A stretch of DNA of 64,000 nucleotides from contig NZ_JQFJ01000002.1 in assembly GCF_000763945.1 (NCBI RefSeq), positions 1,054,001-1,118,000 on the forward strand, given 5' to 3'. Origin of the DNA: Sphingopyxis sp. MWB1. GTDB lineage: Bacteria > Pseudomonadota > Alphaproteobacteria > Sphingomonadales > Sphingomonadaceae. The notes below the pieces were generated by a model, which did not search any database, had not been told where the DNA came from, and worked only from the letters and a program-made list of their open reading frames with translations. Made by a program: the position numbers and the translations under genes. Shown here piece by piece: positions 8,749 to 17,576 of the stretch (position 1 is its first letter; each line of letters opens with the position of its first letter).

Positions 8749-9825
8749 CTAGCCGCACTGCGCTCTATGGAGCAATTTATGGTCGGCAAGGACCAGCGCC
8801 ATCATCGCTTCGACCACCGGCGCGCCGCGAATGCCGACGCAGGGATCGTGCCGACCCTTGGTCACAATATCGGTCGCCTCTCCGGCCTGATTGATCGTCG
8901 GTACAGGGGTCAGGATCGAACTGGTCGGTTTGAAGGCGACGCGCACGACGACCGGCTGGCCGGTTGAAATGCCGCCTGCGATGCCGCCCGCATTGTTCGA
9001 CAGGAAATCGGGGCGGTTGCTGCCATCGGTGGCGGGGCGCATCGGGTCGGCATTTTCCTCCCCGCGCAGACGCGCCGCGTCAAAGCCCGCACCGATCTCG
9101 ACGCCCTTGACCGCATTAATGCCCATCATCGCCGAAGCGAGATCGGCGTCGAGCTTGGCGTAAAGGGGCGCGCCCCAGCCCGCGGGAACGCCGCTCGCCG
9201 CGCATTCGATGACCGCGCCCAAGGAACTGCCCGCCTTGCGCGCATCGTCCATCAGCCCTTCCCAGCGCTGGGCCGCGGCGGGGTCGGGGCAGAAAAAGGG
9301 ATTGCGATCAATCTCTTCAAGGTCAAAGTTGGCGGGGTCTATCGCATCGCCGCCGATTTCGGCGACCCACGCATGGATCTGCACTTCGGGAATGACCAGC
9401 CGCGCTATGCCCCCGGCAGCGACGCGCGCCGCCGTCTCGCGCGCGCTCGACCGCCCGCCGCCGCGATAGTCGCGATGGCCATATTTGGCGTCATAGGCAT
9501 AATCGGCATGGCCGGGCCGATAGGCCTTGGCAATATCGCCATAATCCTTGGAACGCTGATCGACATTTTCGATCATCAGGCTGATCGGCGTGCCCGTCGT
9601 CTTCCCTTCGAATACGCCCGACAATATGCGCACCTGATCGGGCTCGCGCCGCTGGGTGGTGTGGCGCGACTGGCCGGGGCGACGCTTGTCGAGAAAGGGC
9701 TGAATATCGGCTTCGGACAAGGCAAGGCGCGGCGGACAGCCATCGACGACAGCGCCCAGCGCGGGGCCATGGCTTTCCCCCCAGGTCGTGAAACGAAGCA
9801 CCCGTCCGAAACTGTTAAAGCTCAT
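8749..9825 (-). CDS. aroC: chorismate synthase
   Basis: 358 residues, standard length. It converts 5-enolpyruvylshikimate 3-phosphate to chorismate with reduced FMN, the last shikimate-pathway step. The N-terminal signature [20 protein letters not shown], the [18 protein letters not shown] loop and [16 protein letters not shown] are all present. It lies 6 bases after the GNAT gene and immediately before the SLC13 transporter, within a tightly packed minus-strand series with fabI. Confidence 0.97.
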   Translation of the reverse strand: MSFNSFGRVLRFTTWGESHGPALGAVVDGCPPRLALSEADIQPFLDKRRPGQSRHTTQRREPDQVRILSGVFEGKTTGTPISLMIENVDQRSKDYGDIAKAYRPGHADYAYDAKYGHRDYRGGGRSSARETAARVAAGGIARLVIPEVQIHAWVAEIGGDAIDPANFDLEEIDRNPFFCPDPAAAQRWEGLMDDARKAGSSLGAVIECAASGVPAGWGAPLYAKLDADLASAMMGINAVKGVEIGAGFDAARLRGEENADPMRPATDGSNRPDFLSNNAGGIAGGISTGQPVVVRVAFKPTSSILTPVPTINQAGEATDIVTKGRHDPCVGIRGAPVVEAMMALVLADHKLLHRAQCG

Positions 9826-9831
9826 GGTCCC

Positions 9832-10380
9832 CTATCCCAAGCGGCCGAAGGCCGGTGCATAATCCGCCTGCCCGCCTTGCGGCCATTCGGCGTGCGAGTC
9901 CAGCATCATCGCCATGAAACAGGCCCCGGAAAAAGGTGAAGCGAAGCGCGCGGCGAGGACGGGTGAATAACCGAACCGCATATAATAAGCCGGGTCGCCA
10001 AGCACGAAGCTGATAGCGATACCCTGCGCCCGCAATTCGTCCAGTCCAGCGCGGATCAGCGCACTGCCAATCCCCTGCCCCTGCACATCGGGGGTGACCG
10101 AAACCGGCGCGAGGCCAGCCGCCGTCAAGGGCGCGCCATCGGCTTCGACCGTCATGCGGCTGAACAGGATATGCCCGGCCCTGGCAGCGTCGCGCTCGGC
10201 GACGAGCGACAGCAGGATATCCCCATCGGCGGCGAGCATGGCGGGAAGGTCCGCCTCCCCCTGATACCCATGCTCGCTCGCGGCGAATGCCGCGCTGATC
10301 AGTCTGTGGATCGCCTCCGCATCCTCTGCCGTGGCAGGCCGGATGCGCACAGCGTCATGCAAGCGCGATGTCCGGGGCAT
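9832..10380 (-). CDS. GNAT N-acetyltransferase (YhbS-like)
   Basis: 182 residues. A single GNAT domain starts at VRIRPATAEDAEAI with the acetyl-CoA pyrophosphate loop in VQGQGIGSALIRAGL and the YhbS-type ending FVLGDPAYYMRFGY. The substrate is unknown. ATG 10380 overlaps the end of fabI by 26 bases. A GTG at 10350 just after the fabI stop would also preserve the whole domain, so the start is uncertain. It sits between fabI and aroC in the same transcriptional direction. Confidence 0.85.
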   Translation of the reverse strand: MPRTSRLHDAVRIRPATAEDAEAIHRLISAAFAASEHGYQGEADLPAMLAADGDILLSLVAERDAARAGHILFSRMTVEADGAPLTAAGLAPVSVTPDVQGQGIGSALIRAGLDELRAQGIAISFVLGDPAYYMRFGYSPVLAARFASPFSGACFMAMMLDSHAEWPQGGQADYAPAFGRLG

Positions 10381-11158
10381 CTTCCTGCTTCATGCCGATC
10401 GTGTGGTAACCGGCATCGACATGATGGGTTTCGCCGGTCACGCCCGAGGCAAGATCGCTGAGCAGATACAGCGCCGAGCCGCCCACATCGTCGATGGTGA
10501 CATTGCGGCGCAGCGGCGCGTTAAATTCATTCCATTTCAGGATCAGGCGGAAATCGCCGATGCCCGAGGCGGCGAGCGTCTTGATCGGCCCCGCTGAAAT
10601 GGCGTTCACGCGCACGCCCTGCGGCCCATAGTCATTGGCGAGGTATTTGACGCTGGTTTCCAGCGCCGATTTGGCGACGCCCATGACGTTATAATGGGGG
10701 ATCACCTTTTCCGCGCCATAATAGCTGAGCGTGAGGAGCGATCCGCCATCGGGCATCAACGCAGCAGCGCGCGCGGCGACGGCGGTGAAGCTGTAGACGC
10801 TGATGTTCATCGTCATCAGAAAATCGTCGAGGCCGACATCGGCATATTTGCCCCGCAGCGCTTCCTTGTTCGTATAGCCGATGGCGTGAACGACGAAATC
10901 AATCGTCGGCCAGCGATCGGCCAGCGTCGCAAAGGCGTGGTCGAGATTGGTCATGTCGCTGACGTCGCAGTCGATCAGGAAATCACAGCCCAATTCGTCG
11001 GCCAGCGGCTTCACCCGCTTCAGCATCACATCGCCCTGATAGCTGATCGCCAGCTCGGCGCCCGCGGCGTTGAGCGCCTTGGCAATGCCCCAGGCAAGCG
11101 ACTTGTCATTGGCGAGGCCCATGATCAACCCGCGCTTGCCCTTCATCAGACCCGTCAT
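10355..11158 (-). CDS. fabI: enoyl-[acyl-carrier-protein] reductase (NADH)
   Basis: 267-residue short-chain dehydrogenase-type enoyl-ACP reductase, which catalyses the last step of each fatty-acid elongation cycle. The N-terminal Rossmann motif is GLANDKSLAWGIAKAL. The catalytic Tyr-x6-Lys is in YNVMGVAK, and the C-terminal substrate region GDFRLILKWNEFNAPL is typical of FabI. The ATG overlaps the yihY stop (ATGA, 11155-11158), so it is translationally coupled to the upstream gene. It is the target type for triclosan and isoniazid-like inhibitors in other bacteria. Confidence 0.96.
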   Translation of the reverse strand: MTGLMKGKRGLIMGLANDKSLAWGIAKALNAAGAELAISYQGDVMLKRVKPLADELGCDFLIDCDVSDMTNLDHAFATLADRWPTIDFVVHAIGYTNKEALRGKYADVGLDDFLMTMNISVYSFTAVAARAAALMPDGGSLLTLSYYGAEKVIPHYNVMGVAKSALETSVKYLANDYGPQGVRVNAISAGPIKTLAASGIGDFRLILKWNEFNAPLRRNVTIDDVGGSALYLLSDLASGVTGETHHVDAGYHTIGMKQEDAPDIALA

Positions 11159-12261
11159 TTCACTTCTCCGGTCATGTCGTTACCGCTGCCGGTCCCGGCG
11201 GCGCTATCGACCAAAATATCATCCACGCGCCCAATAGCGTCATGGTCCAAATCCTCAACCTCGACGAGCGCGGCATTCAGCTCCGCCCCCATCACCATAC
11301 CCAATCCGACGAGGTAGAAAAAGAAAAGCGCGACCATGACCCCGGCCAGGCTGCCATAGGTCGCGTCATAGCGCAGCAGGCTGGCGAGCAGCGGCGGCAG
11401 CGCGAGCGTAACCCCGATCCACCAGCAGGTGGTGAACAAGGCGCCGGGCCATTTCGGGCATTTCAGGCGCCGATATTTGGACGGGGTGAGGCTGTAAAAC
11501 AGCATATAAATGGCCGCGAACAGCCCCAAGCCAGATACGCCGCGCGAAATGGCAACGACCCCGAATGCCTGATATTGTTCGGGCAGAAAGCGGGTGACAA
11601 ATTGCTCGACCCCCGAAATCAACACCTGCATGCTGAAGGAAAGCAGCATCAACACCACCGCCCCGGTTATGATGCCGATCGACATCAGCCGATAATGGAA
11701 AAAGCCCCTGGAAAAATGCGTGCCATAAGCGCGGCGCAAAATATCCCGGATGGTTTCAACGAGGCTGCCCACTGTCCAGAGCGCCACGAGCGCGCCCAGC
11801 CAGAGGAACATGCCGGTGCGGGCGTGCATTACCTCGCGCACCGGGCCGGACAGGACGCGCACCACCGTCGGCGGCATCAGCGAAAACACCGTTTCAATCG
11901 CCGCCTCGCCCGCTTCGCTGCCGCCGAACAGGCTGAGCGCGGCGGCAAGCAGGATGAAGAAAGGAAAAAGCGAGATCAGCGCCAGATAGGCGAGATTACC
12001 CGCATGGATGAAACCGTCGGTATAGGTGCCAACCACCACTCGCCGTACGACCTGAAAGGCGCGGGTTCCGGGGCCAAGACGCTCCCGCCCGCGTTCGATC
12101 AGGCCCTGGGCATCGGCCTTCAGATGCAGGCGATGCGCGTGATCGGCGCGCGCTTCGGGAGAATGAGGCGAATGGCCCTCTGCCAGATATTGCCGGCCGA
12201 CCTCGTCATCAACTTCGCGCTTCAGCGCCTTGACGGCTTCTTTTTGATGGCGGTCAGCCAC
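11155..12261 (-). CDS. YihY/BrkB family inner membrane protein
   Basis: 368 residues. A charged cytosolic N-terminal segment of about 85 residues is followed by roughly six membrane helices, with the family motifs AGNLAYLALISLFPFFILLA and, near the C-terminus, YGSLAGVMVALFFFYLVGLG. Members were once annotated as RNase BN or virulence factor BrkB; the function is not established. It begins 3 bases after the J-domain gene and is coupled to fabI, so these three are one operon. Confidence 0.9.
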   Translation of the reverse strand: MADRHQKEAVKALKREVDDEVGRQYLAEGHSPHSPEARADHAHRLHLKADAQGLIERGRERLGPGTRAFQVVRRVVVGTYTDGFIHAGNLAYLALISLFPFFILLAAALSLFGGSEAGEAAIETVFSLMPPTVVRVLSGPVREVMHARTGMFLWLGALVALWTVGSLVETIRDILRRAYGTHFSRGFFHYRLMSIGIITGAVVLMLLSFSMQVLISGVEQFVTRFLPEQYQAFGVVAISRGVSGLGLFAAIYMLFYSLTPSKYRRLKCPKWPGALFTTCWWIGVTLALPPLLASLLRYDATYGSLAGVMVALFFFYLVGLGMVMGAELNAALVEVEDLDHDAIGRVDDILVDSAAGTGSGNDMTGEVK

Positions 12262-12264
12262 GCA

Positions 12265-13197
12265 TCACACGCCCAGATCGGCCCGTACGGCGCGCTCGTC
12301 GGTCCAGCCATCAATCAACCGGGCGAGGCCGGGATCGTCGGCGGGAATATCGACCATCAACCGGACGAGCTGGTCGCCGCGTCCGCCATTCTTTTGGCTG
12401 AACCCCTTGCCCTTCAGGCGCATCACCTTGCCCGACGTCGAACCGGCGGGAACCGAAAGCATCACCGCGCCATCGACGGTCGGCACCTTCACCTTTGCGC
12501 CCTTCACCGCCTCGCCCAACGTGATCGGCAGGTCGAGGCGGATATGGGCGCCGTCGCGGGTGAAAAAGGGATGGTCCTTGACCGTGATCGTCACAATGCC
12601 GTCGCCATGGCCGCCTGGCCCTGGCTGCCCCTTGCCCGCGAGCCGCATCTGCGTCCCCGTTTCGACCCCGGCAGGAAGCTTGAGATCAATGGTGCTGCCA
12701 TCGGCAAGGGTGATGCGCTGCGGCGCCTGTGTCGCGGCGTCGATGAAGGACACCGCCAGACGATAGGCGACATTTGCGCCCTTGGGTGGGGCCTGCCGTC
12801 CGCCAAAACCGCCAAAGGGACCGCCCGCTGCACCAGCCGCTCCGCCGCCGCGGGAGAATAATCCTTCGAAAATGTCGCTGAAATCGGCGCCTTCGCCGCC
12901 GAAACCGCCGCCCGGATGCCCGCGCGCGCCGCGAAAACCGCCGCCCGCGCCGCCATAGCCATAGGGCATGGCGGGATTGCCGTCGGCGTCGATCTCGCCC
13001 CGGTCGAACTGCGCGCGCTTTGTCTTGTCGGACAGAAGGTCATAGGCCTTGGTCACGTCCGAAAACCGCTCTGCCGCGCGCGGATTATCCTTGTTCCGGT
13101 CGGGATGCAGCTCTTTCGCCAGCTTGCGATAGGCGGACTTGATCTCCGACTCGTTCGCATTTTTTGCTACGCCCAAGGTGGAATAGGGATCTGCCAT
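12265..13197 (-). CDS. J-domain co-chaperone without zinc finger (CbpA/DnaJ class B type)
   Basis: 310 residues. The N-terminal J domain (residues 4-66) has HPD in KELHPDRNKDN. Then come a Gly/Phe-rich linker (about 75-130) and DnaJ C-terminal beta domains containing LRLDLPITLGEAVKGAKV-type sequence. The four CxxCxGxG zinc motifs of DnaJ are missing, so it is a class B protein that would stimulate DnaK and bind clients. It leads the minus-strand series with yihY, fabI and aroC, and is divergent from pdxH across 144 bases. Confidence 0.9.
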   Translation of the reverse strand: MADPYSTLGVAKNANESEIKSAYRKLAKELHPDRNKDNPRAAERFSDVTKAYDLLSDKTKRAQFDRGEIDADGNPAMPYGYGGAGGGFRGARGHPGGGFGGEGADFSDIFEGLFSRGGGAAGAAGGPFGGFGGRQAPPKGANVAYRLAVSFIDAATQAPQRITLADGSTIDLKLPAGVETGTQMRLAGKGQPGPGGHGDGIVTITVKDHPFFTRDGAHIRLDLPITLGEAVKGAKVKVPTVDGAVMLSVPAGSTSGKVMRLKGKGFSQKNGGRGDQLVRLMVDIPADDPGLARLIDGWTDERAVRADLGV

Positions 13198-13341
13198 AAT
13201 CTTCCTGTAGCTTGATAAAGCCCTGGCCGTAAGGGCCGAATGAAGCCCGCCATGTGGGCATCGCGGCGGGTGCGGTCAAGTTTCAGCAAGACCAAGGCTT
13301 TTGCTCGACCGCGCGCGCGGGCGCGATTATGGATGGCCGCC

Positions 13342-13923
13342 ATGACAAGCACCGACCCCTTCGCCCTGTTCGACAGCTGGTTTGCCGAAGCGCAGGCGAG
13401 CGAACCCAATGACCCCAATGCCATGGCGCTGGCGACGACCACGCCAGCGGGGCGTCCCTCGCTCCGCATGGTGCTGCTCAAGGGTCATGGGCCGGACGGC
13501 TTTGTCTTTTACACCAATCTCGACAGCCGCAAGGGCGGCGAGCTTGCAGAAAACCCGCATGTCGCGCTGCTGTTCCACTGGAAATCGCTGCGCCGGCAGA
13601 TACGGATCGAAGGGCCGGTCGCCCCGGTCGATGATGCCACCGCCGACGCCTATTTCGCAACGCGCAGCCGCGACAGCCAATTGGGCGCCTGGGCAAGCGA
13701 CCAGTCGCGCCCGCTCGACAGCCGCGCGACCTTTGAAGCGCGCTTTGCCGAAATGCAGAAACGCTTCGAGGGACAGGATGTGCCGCGCCCGCCGCGCTGG
13801 TCGGGCTGGCGCGTGACGCCGGAGGCCCTTGAGTTTTGGCAGGACCGCGCGCATCGTCTGCACGAACGCAGGCTGTTCACCCGTGTGGAGGACGGCTGGA
13901 GAGAGGGGATGCTATATCCATGA
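13342..13923 (+). CDS. pdxH: pyridoxamine 5'-phosphate oxidase
   Basis: 193 residues. An FMN-dependent oxidase that makes PLP from pyridoxine or pyridoxamine 5'-phosphate. Recognisable segments are PSLRMVLLKGHGPDGFVFYTN (FMN site, quoted as the region around 13456-13520), SRDSQLGAWASDQS, and the C-terminal RPPRWSGWRVTPEALEFWQ. ATG 13342 (MTSTDPF) is preferred. ATG 13333 is 3 codons upstream, and a longer opening from 13240 has a basic non-conserved leader. The stop overlaps the next ATG (ATGA), coupling it to the PhzF-like gene. Confidence 0.93.
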   Translation: MTSTDPFALFDSWFAEAQASEPNDPNAMALATTTPAGRPSLRMVLLKGHGPDGFVFYTNLDSRKGGELAENPHVALLFHWKSLRRQIRIEGPVAPVDDATADAYFATRSRDSQLGAWASDQSRPLDSRATFEARFAEMQKRFEGQDVPRPPRWSGWRVTPEALEFWQDRAHRLHERRLFTRVEDGWREGMLYP

Positions 13924-14744
13924 GCTGGCGCCGTTTCCCCCTCACCCGGGTCGATGCCTTTGCCGATCGCGCCTTTGCCGGCAATCCGGCAGCGGTGATG
14001 CCGCTCGACGAATGGCTGGGCGACGATATGCTGCAAGCCATGGCGGCGGAGAATAATCTGTCCGAAACCGCCTTCCTCGTTCCCGACGAAAGCGACGAGG
14101 CCGATTATGAGCTGCGCTGGTTCACCCCGACGGTGGAGGTGGCGCTATGCGGTCATGCAACGCTCGCCAGCGGCCATGCCCTGCTGTCGGCCGCGCCCTG
14201 GCGCAGCGAAATGGTCTTTCGCACCCGCAAGGCGGGGCTGCTGCGCGTCAAACGTCTGGAGACCGAGGGCGCCGACGAATATGCCATGATGCTGCCCGCC
14301 TATGGCGCGAGCGCGAAGCCGCTTCCCAAGATCGCCAGGGCGATGGGCGGCGATATTGTCGAAACGCTGTGGCATGACGGGGGCTATGCGCTGATCGTCT
14401 ATGCCGATGCAGCGGCGGTGCGGGCGTTGAGCCCCGATCTTGCCGCGCTTCGCAAGCTGGGCGACATCGCGCTGATCGCGACGGCGCCGGGTGACGGCGA
14501 CGCGTCCGGCGCCGATGTCGTCAGCCGCGTGTTTGTGCCCGGCGCGGGGGTTGACGAGGATCCGGTGACGGGATCGGCGCATTGCATCCTCACTCCCTAT
14601 TGGGCCGACCGGCTGGACCGCGCATCTTTCGCGGCCTTTCAGGCAAGTGCGCGCGGGGGCCATGTCGGATGCCGCCTCGATGGCGACCAGATCGAGCTGA
14701 CGGGCCGCTGCGTGACGACGCTGACCGGTGAATTTCTGCTCTGA
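13920..14744 (+). CDS. PhzF family isomerase-like protein
   Basis: 274 residues with the diaminopimelate-epimerase-like fold of the PhzF family. FADRAFAGNPAAVMPL, the general-base Glu in NNLSETAFLV, the first-domain end VEVALCGHATLASGH and the late DEDPVTGSAHCILTPYW are the family landmarks. No other phenazine genes are present, so a phenazine role is not implied; the substrate is unknown. ATG 13920 overlaps the pdxH stop by 4 bases, and the two genes form an operon. Confidence 0.9.
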   Translation: MSWRRFPLTRVDAFADRAFAGNPAAVMPLDEWLGDDMLQAMAAENNLSETAFLVPDESDEADYELRWFTPTVEVALCGHATLASGHALLSAAPWRSEMVFRTRKAGLLRVKRLETEGADEYAMMLPAYGASAKPLPKIARAMGGDIVETLWHDGGYALIVYADAAAVRALSPDLAALRKLGDIALIATAPGDGDASGADVVSRVFVPGAGVDEDPVTGSAHCILTPYWADRLDRASFAAFQASARGGHVGCRLDGDQIELTGRCVTTLTGEFLL

Positions 14745-14768
14745 CGCTGTTCTGACGCTGTTCCGAGG

Positions 14769-15947
14769 CTATAGCGCCGCCTGCAAGGCGGCGAGGCGGC
14801 GGCGCAATTCGGGGAATTGATCGTCGCGCGTGATGCCCAGCCGCACGATCGTCAACCGCTGCGACGGCGAAACGATGATATATTGGCCCTGATGGCCAAT
14901 GGCGGCGAACAGGTCATTCGGGCCTTCATCGGGCCACAGCGCGGCATTGGCACCCGCGGGGCGGGGCCGGTTGAGCCAGATATGGCCGCCATAGCCCGCA
15001 TCATTGGCCGAAGGCGCGAGCATGAAGCGCATCCAGCTTTCGGGCAGCAGCCGCTGCCCTTCCACCACGCCATGATTGCGCAGAAATTCGCCGAATTTGG
15101 CATAGTCGCGGGCGGTGGCGTGCATGATCGACCCGCCGATCATCGTGCCGCGCGCATCAAATTCGGGGGTCAGGCTGGTCATGCCGAGCGGCTCGATCAG
15201 CCGCCCGTCGATAAATTCGCGCACCGCCTGCCGCCGCGCGTCGGCATTTTTTGACGGCGTGAGCGTATCGGCCAATATATCGGCGAGGATGACGCTGGTT
15301 GCCGAACTATAGTTGAACAGCTCGCCCGGCCGCGCCACCGCGGGCTTGGCCTCGGCAAAACCCGCCATGTCGGGGGCCGCATCGCCGAACAGCATCTCTA
15401 CGGTATCGCCCTGCCATATGGGATCGCCATTTTCGACATGTTCAAGCCCCGCCGACATATGGAGCAGATGGCGCAGGGTGATCGCGCCGCGCGGATCGCC
15501 GCTGCGCTGCCATGCCGCGACCGGCGCGGGACCATCGAGCGCCAATTGCCCGTCGGCGACCAGAAAACCGATCAGAACCGCCGTGATGCTCTTGGCCATT
15601 GACCAGCTGATCAGCTTCGTATCCGGCCCGAACCCCGGCGCATAGCGTTCAAAAACCGGCTTTCCGTCGCGCAGCACATAAAGCGCGCGGGTTTCCCCGG
15701 TCGCCTCGAAATCATCGAATAGCGCATCGGCCTTCGCCTGTTCCAGCGGCGGCAGGATCGAAAAGGGTTCCGCTTCGTCCGCTTCCCCGACGCGCGCGGC
15801 GTCGGCGGCCACCTGTGTCGGCGACCCCGCGCGCACCCCCTGCGCCTCGGCAGGTGCTGCGCTCGCCTCGCGCCCTGCATGGGAAAAACCCCATAGCCCA
15901 AGGGCAATCAGCGCGGCACTTGCAAGCATGCGTTTTTTCGTGATCAT
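14769..15947 (-). CDS. serine hydrolase, beta-lactamase class C/penicillin-binding-like family
   Basis: 392 residues with a signal or anchor segment (about residues 8-31, ending SHAGREASA). The catalytic SxxK is SMAK (Ser116, Lys119) and the YxN/S-type second motif is YSS in LFNYSSATS. The domain is Beta-lactamase (class C) as in esterases and 6-aminohexanoate-dimer hydrolase-like enzymes. It is probably periplasmic, and the substrate is unknown. The start codon is only 8 bases from the divergent GTG start at 15956, so the two promoters must lie inside coding sequence or one start is wrong. Confidence 0.87.
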   Translation of the reverse strand: MITKKRMLASAALIALGLWGFSHAGREASAAPAEAQGVRAGSPTQVAADAARVGEADEAEPFSILPPLEQAKADALFDDFEATGETRALYVLRDGKPVFERYAPGFGPDTKLISWSMAKSITAVLIGFLVADGQLALDGPAPVAAWQRSGDPRGAITLRHLLHMSAGLEHVENGDPIWQGDTVEMLFGDAAPDMAGFAEAKPAVARPGELFNYSSATSVILADILADTLTPSKNADARRQAVREFIDGRLIEPLGMTSLTPEFDARGTMIGGSIMHATARDYAKFGEFLRNHGVVEGQRLLPESWMRFMLAPSANDAGYGGHIWLNRPRPAGANAALWPDEGPNDLFAAIGHQGQYIIVSPSQRLTIVRLGITRDDQFPELRRRLAALQAAL

Positions 15948-15955
15948 GGCCCACC

Positions 15956-16402
15956 GTGAGTAACATCAACCCACCCCCGACGGCAACGCCCGAACCGACG
16001 TCCGAACTGACGTCCCCGGCCGCGTCGCCCGCCCCCATTTCCGGGGCCGAACCCGCACCACCGCCGCCTGCCAGGCCGCGGCGGAGTCGCTGGGGCGGTT
16101 GCCTCCCCTGGCTTGGCATATTGGCTTTGCTGTTCGGCGCATTCCTCGTCTGGAAATTTCCGTCCTTCAAGGCGCAGGCGGAGCTGGGATCGGCCTATGC
16201 CGCGCGCGTCGGCTGTTCGTGCCGCTATGTGCAGGGACGCAGCCTCGATAGCTGCCAGAGCGATTTCGAACCCGGCATGGAACTGGTCTCGCTGAGCGAG
16301 GATCCGGCGACGAAGACGGTGACGGGAAGCGTTCCGCTGCTCGCATCGCGCAGCGCGCGCTACGCCGGGGCGAGCGGCTGCCTGTTCACGGACGGCAAAT
16401 AA
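15956..16402 (+). CDS. small Pro-rich single-pass membrane protein, unknown function
   Basis: 148 residues. A cytosolic Pro/Thr/Ser/Ala-rich stretch (1-45) ends in basic residues RPRRSRWGG. One membrane helix follows (about 50-65, LPWLGILALLFGAFLVW), then a periplasmic domain of about 80 residues with a cysteine cluster VGCSCRYVQGRSLDSCQ and a last Cys near the C-terminus (ASGCLF), compatible with two disulfides. The start is GTG 15956 with no clear ribosome-binding site. I do not recognise a named family. Its start nearly abuts that of the divergent serine hydrolase. Confidence 0.72.
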   Translation: MSNINPPPTATPEPTSELTSPAASPAPISGAEPAPPPPARPRRSRWGGCLPWLGILALLFGAFLVWKFPSFKAQAELGSAYAARVGCSCRYVQGRSLDSCQSDFEPGMELVSLSEDPATKTVTGSVPLLASRSARYAGASGCLFTDGK

Positions 16403-16414
16403 CAGCTGCGGGAT

Positions 16415-17332
16415 TTAGCGCGGCAGGAAATCCCCGATCGCGCGATTGACCGCGTCGGGCGCTTCCCACGGCACAAAATGGCCGCAGCCGGGCACTTTGA
16501 CCAGCGAGAGAGCGGGCACCAGCTCCTCCATCCCTTCCAGATTGCACGGGGGAAGCGCCGTGTCGTCGAGCGCCCAGATCACCAGCGTCGGAATCTCCAG
16601 CTTGGGGAATGGCGCCGCGGGCGGCTCAGCATAAGGTTCGTCCATCGCGGGCACATGGATCGGTGATGCGCGATACCAGTTGATCATGCCCCGGCAGGCG
16701 TCGCGATCCTCCCAATCCGCAAGCAGACGCGCGATCTCATCGGTCGGCTGCAGCCCGCCACTGGGCACACGATCCCCAAAGGCATGCGCCAGAATCCCCG
16801 CAATCCCCCGCTCTTCCAATATCGCGTCGTTAGACAGATCGCGAAAAACCCGAATATATTGACTAGCCCCCCGCTGTTCTTCATTGGTGGCGAGCAGGCG
16901 CTGGAAAATGCCCGGATGCGGAGCATTGGCGATGATCGCGCGGGTGACGCGCCCGGCCCATTGCGGATGCAGTCCGCCCGGCTGGCCGGCCAGCGCCACG
17001 CCCCAGGCAATGGCGCCGCCCCAATCATGGCCGATGATAGTGAATTGCTCGACACCGCAGGCATCGGCGAGCGCGAAAATATCGGCGATCAGCTTGTCGG
17101 GCGTATAGGCATCGACCGCCTGCGGCTTGGAGGAACCGCGATAGCCGCGCTGGTCGGGCGCGATGCAGCGGAAGCGATCCGAAAAATGCACAAGTTGATG
17201 CCGCCATGTGCGATGCGATTCGGGAAAGCCATGGAGGAAGATGAGCGCGGGGGCATCGCGCGGACCGATGTCGATGACGTCCAGCTCAACCCCGGTCGAA
17301 AGCGCGACCCGCTGCTGCTCGAAATCTTCCAT
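16415..17332 (-). CDS. alpha/beta hydrolase, epoxide hydrolase-like
   Basis: 305 residues. The oxyanion motif is HGFPESHRTWRHQ and the nucleophile elbow is GHDWGGAIAW with Asp as nucleophile. The acid region is ALDDTALPP and the catalytic His is in GCGHFVPWEAP. An Asp nucleophile with HGFPES points to the epoxide hydrolase / haloalkane dehalogenase branch. ATG 17332 is selected because GGAG lies 8 bases upstream. The opening at 17392 only adds a basic leader. The substrate is not known. Confidence 0.88.
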   Translation of the reverse strand: MEDFEQQRVALSTGVELDVIDIGPRDAPALIFLHGFPESHRTWRHQLVHFSDRFRCIAPDQRGYRGSSKPQAVDAYTPDKLIADIFALADACGVEQFTIIGHDWGGAIAWGVALAGQPGGLHPQWAGRVTRAIIANAPHPGIFQRLLATNEEQRGASQYIRVFRDLSNDAILEERGIAGILAHAFGDRVPSGGLQPTDEIARLLADWEDRDACRGMINWYRASPIHVPAMDEPYAEPPAAPFPKLEIPTLVIWALDDTALPPCNLEGMEELVPALSLVKVPGCGHFVPWEAPDAVNRAIGDFLPR

Positions 17333-17439
17333 TGCCCCACTCCATTGGTTTCGTTTCAAAACCAATCTGAAGGTTATGAAGGCGATTGGCAAGCGGGGAT
17401 AGGCGCTGGGTGGCTGTGCGTCCCGCCCGCCCCCTCACC

Positions 17440-17553
17440 CGTCATGGCGAGGAGCACGGACTTGTCCGGGCGACGACGCCATGTCCCACTATCGGTCGTG
17501 CGGGACGATGGCTGGAGATTGCTTCACCCGGCGCCGCCGGGCTCGCAATGACG
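17440..17553. repeat. dispersed imperfect palindrome with CGTCAT(T/G)GCGAG ends
   Basis: The 183-base gap between the hydrolase and pirin genes is mostly filled by this element. Its left end reads CGTCATGGCGAGGA, and the right end (GGCTCGCAATGACG) is the near-inverse. An inner inverted repeat GTCCCA / CGGGAC lies around a GGTCGT loop. Elements ending in GCTCGCAATGACG are frequent dispersed repeats in alphaproteobacteria (general knowledge). No coding potential. Confidence 0.65.
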
Positions 17554-17576
17554 ATTTGGGAGAGGCGGATCGCTCC

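Noticed and set aside
7761..8894. 377-codon plus-strand frame across the SLC13 gene and aroC end
   Set aside because: Opposite-strand shadow; spans the boundary of two real genes.
11242..12861. 539-codon plus-strand frame across yihY and the J-domain gene
   Set aside because: Covers two recognised genes on the other strand and has no recognisable motifs.
13920..14744. Phenazine biosynthesis gene phzF
   Set aside because: Only the fold is shared. No other phz genes are present, so the gene is a PhzF-family isomerase of unknown substrate.
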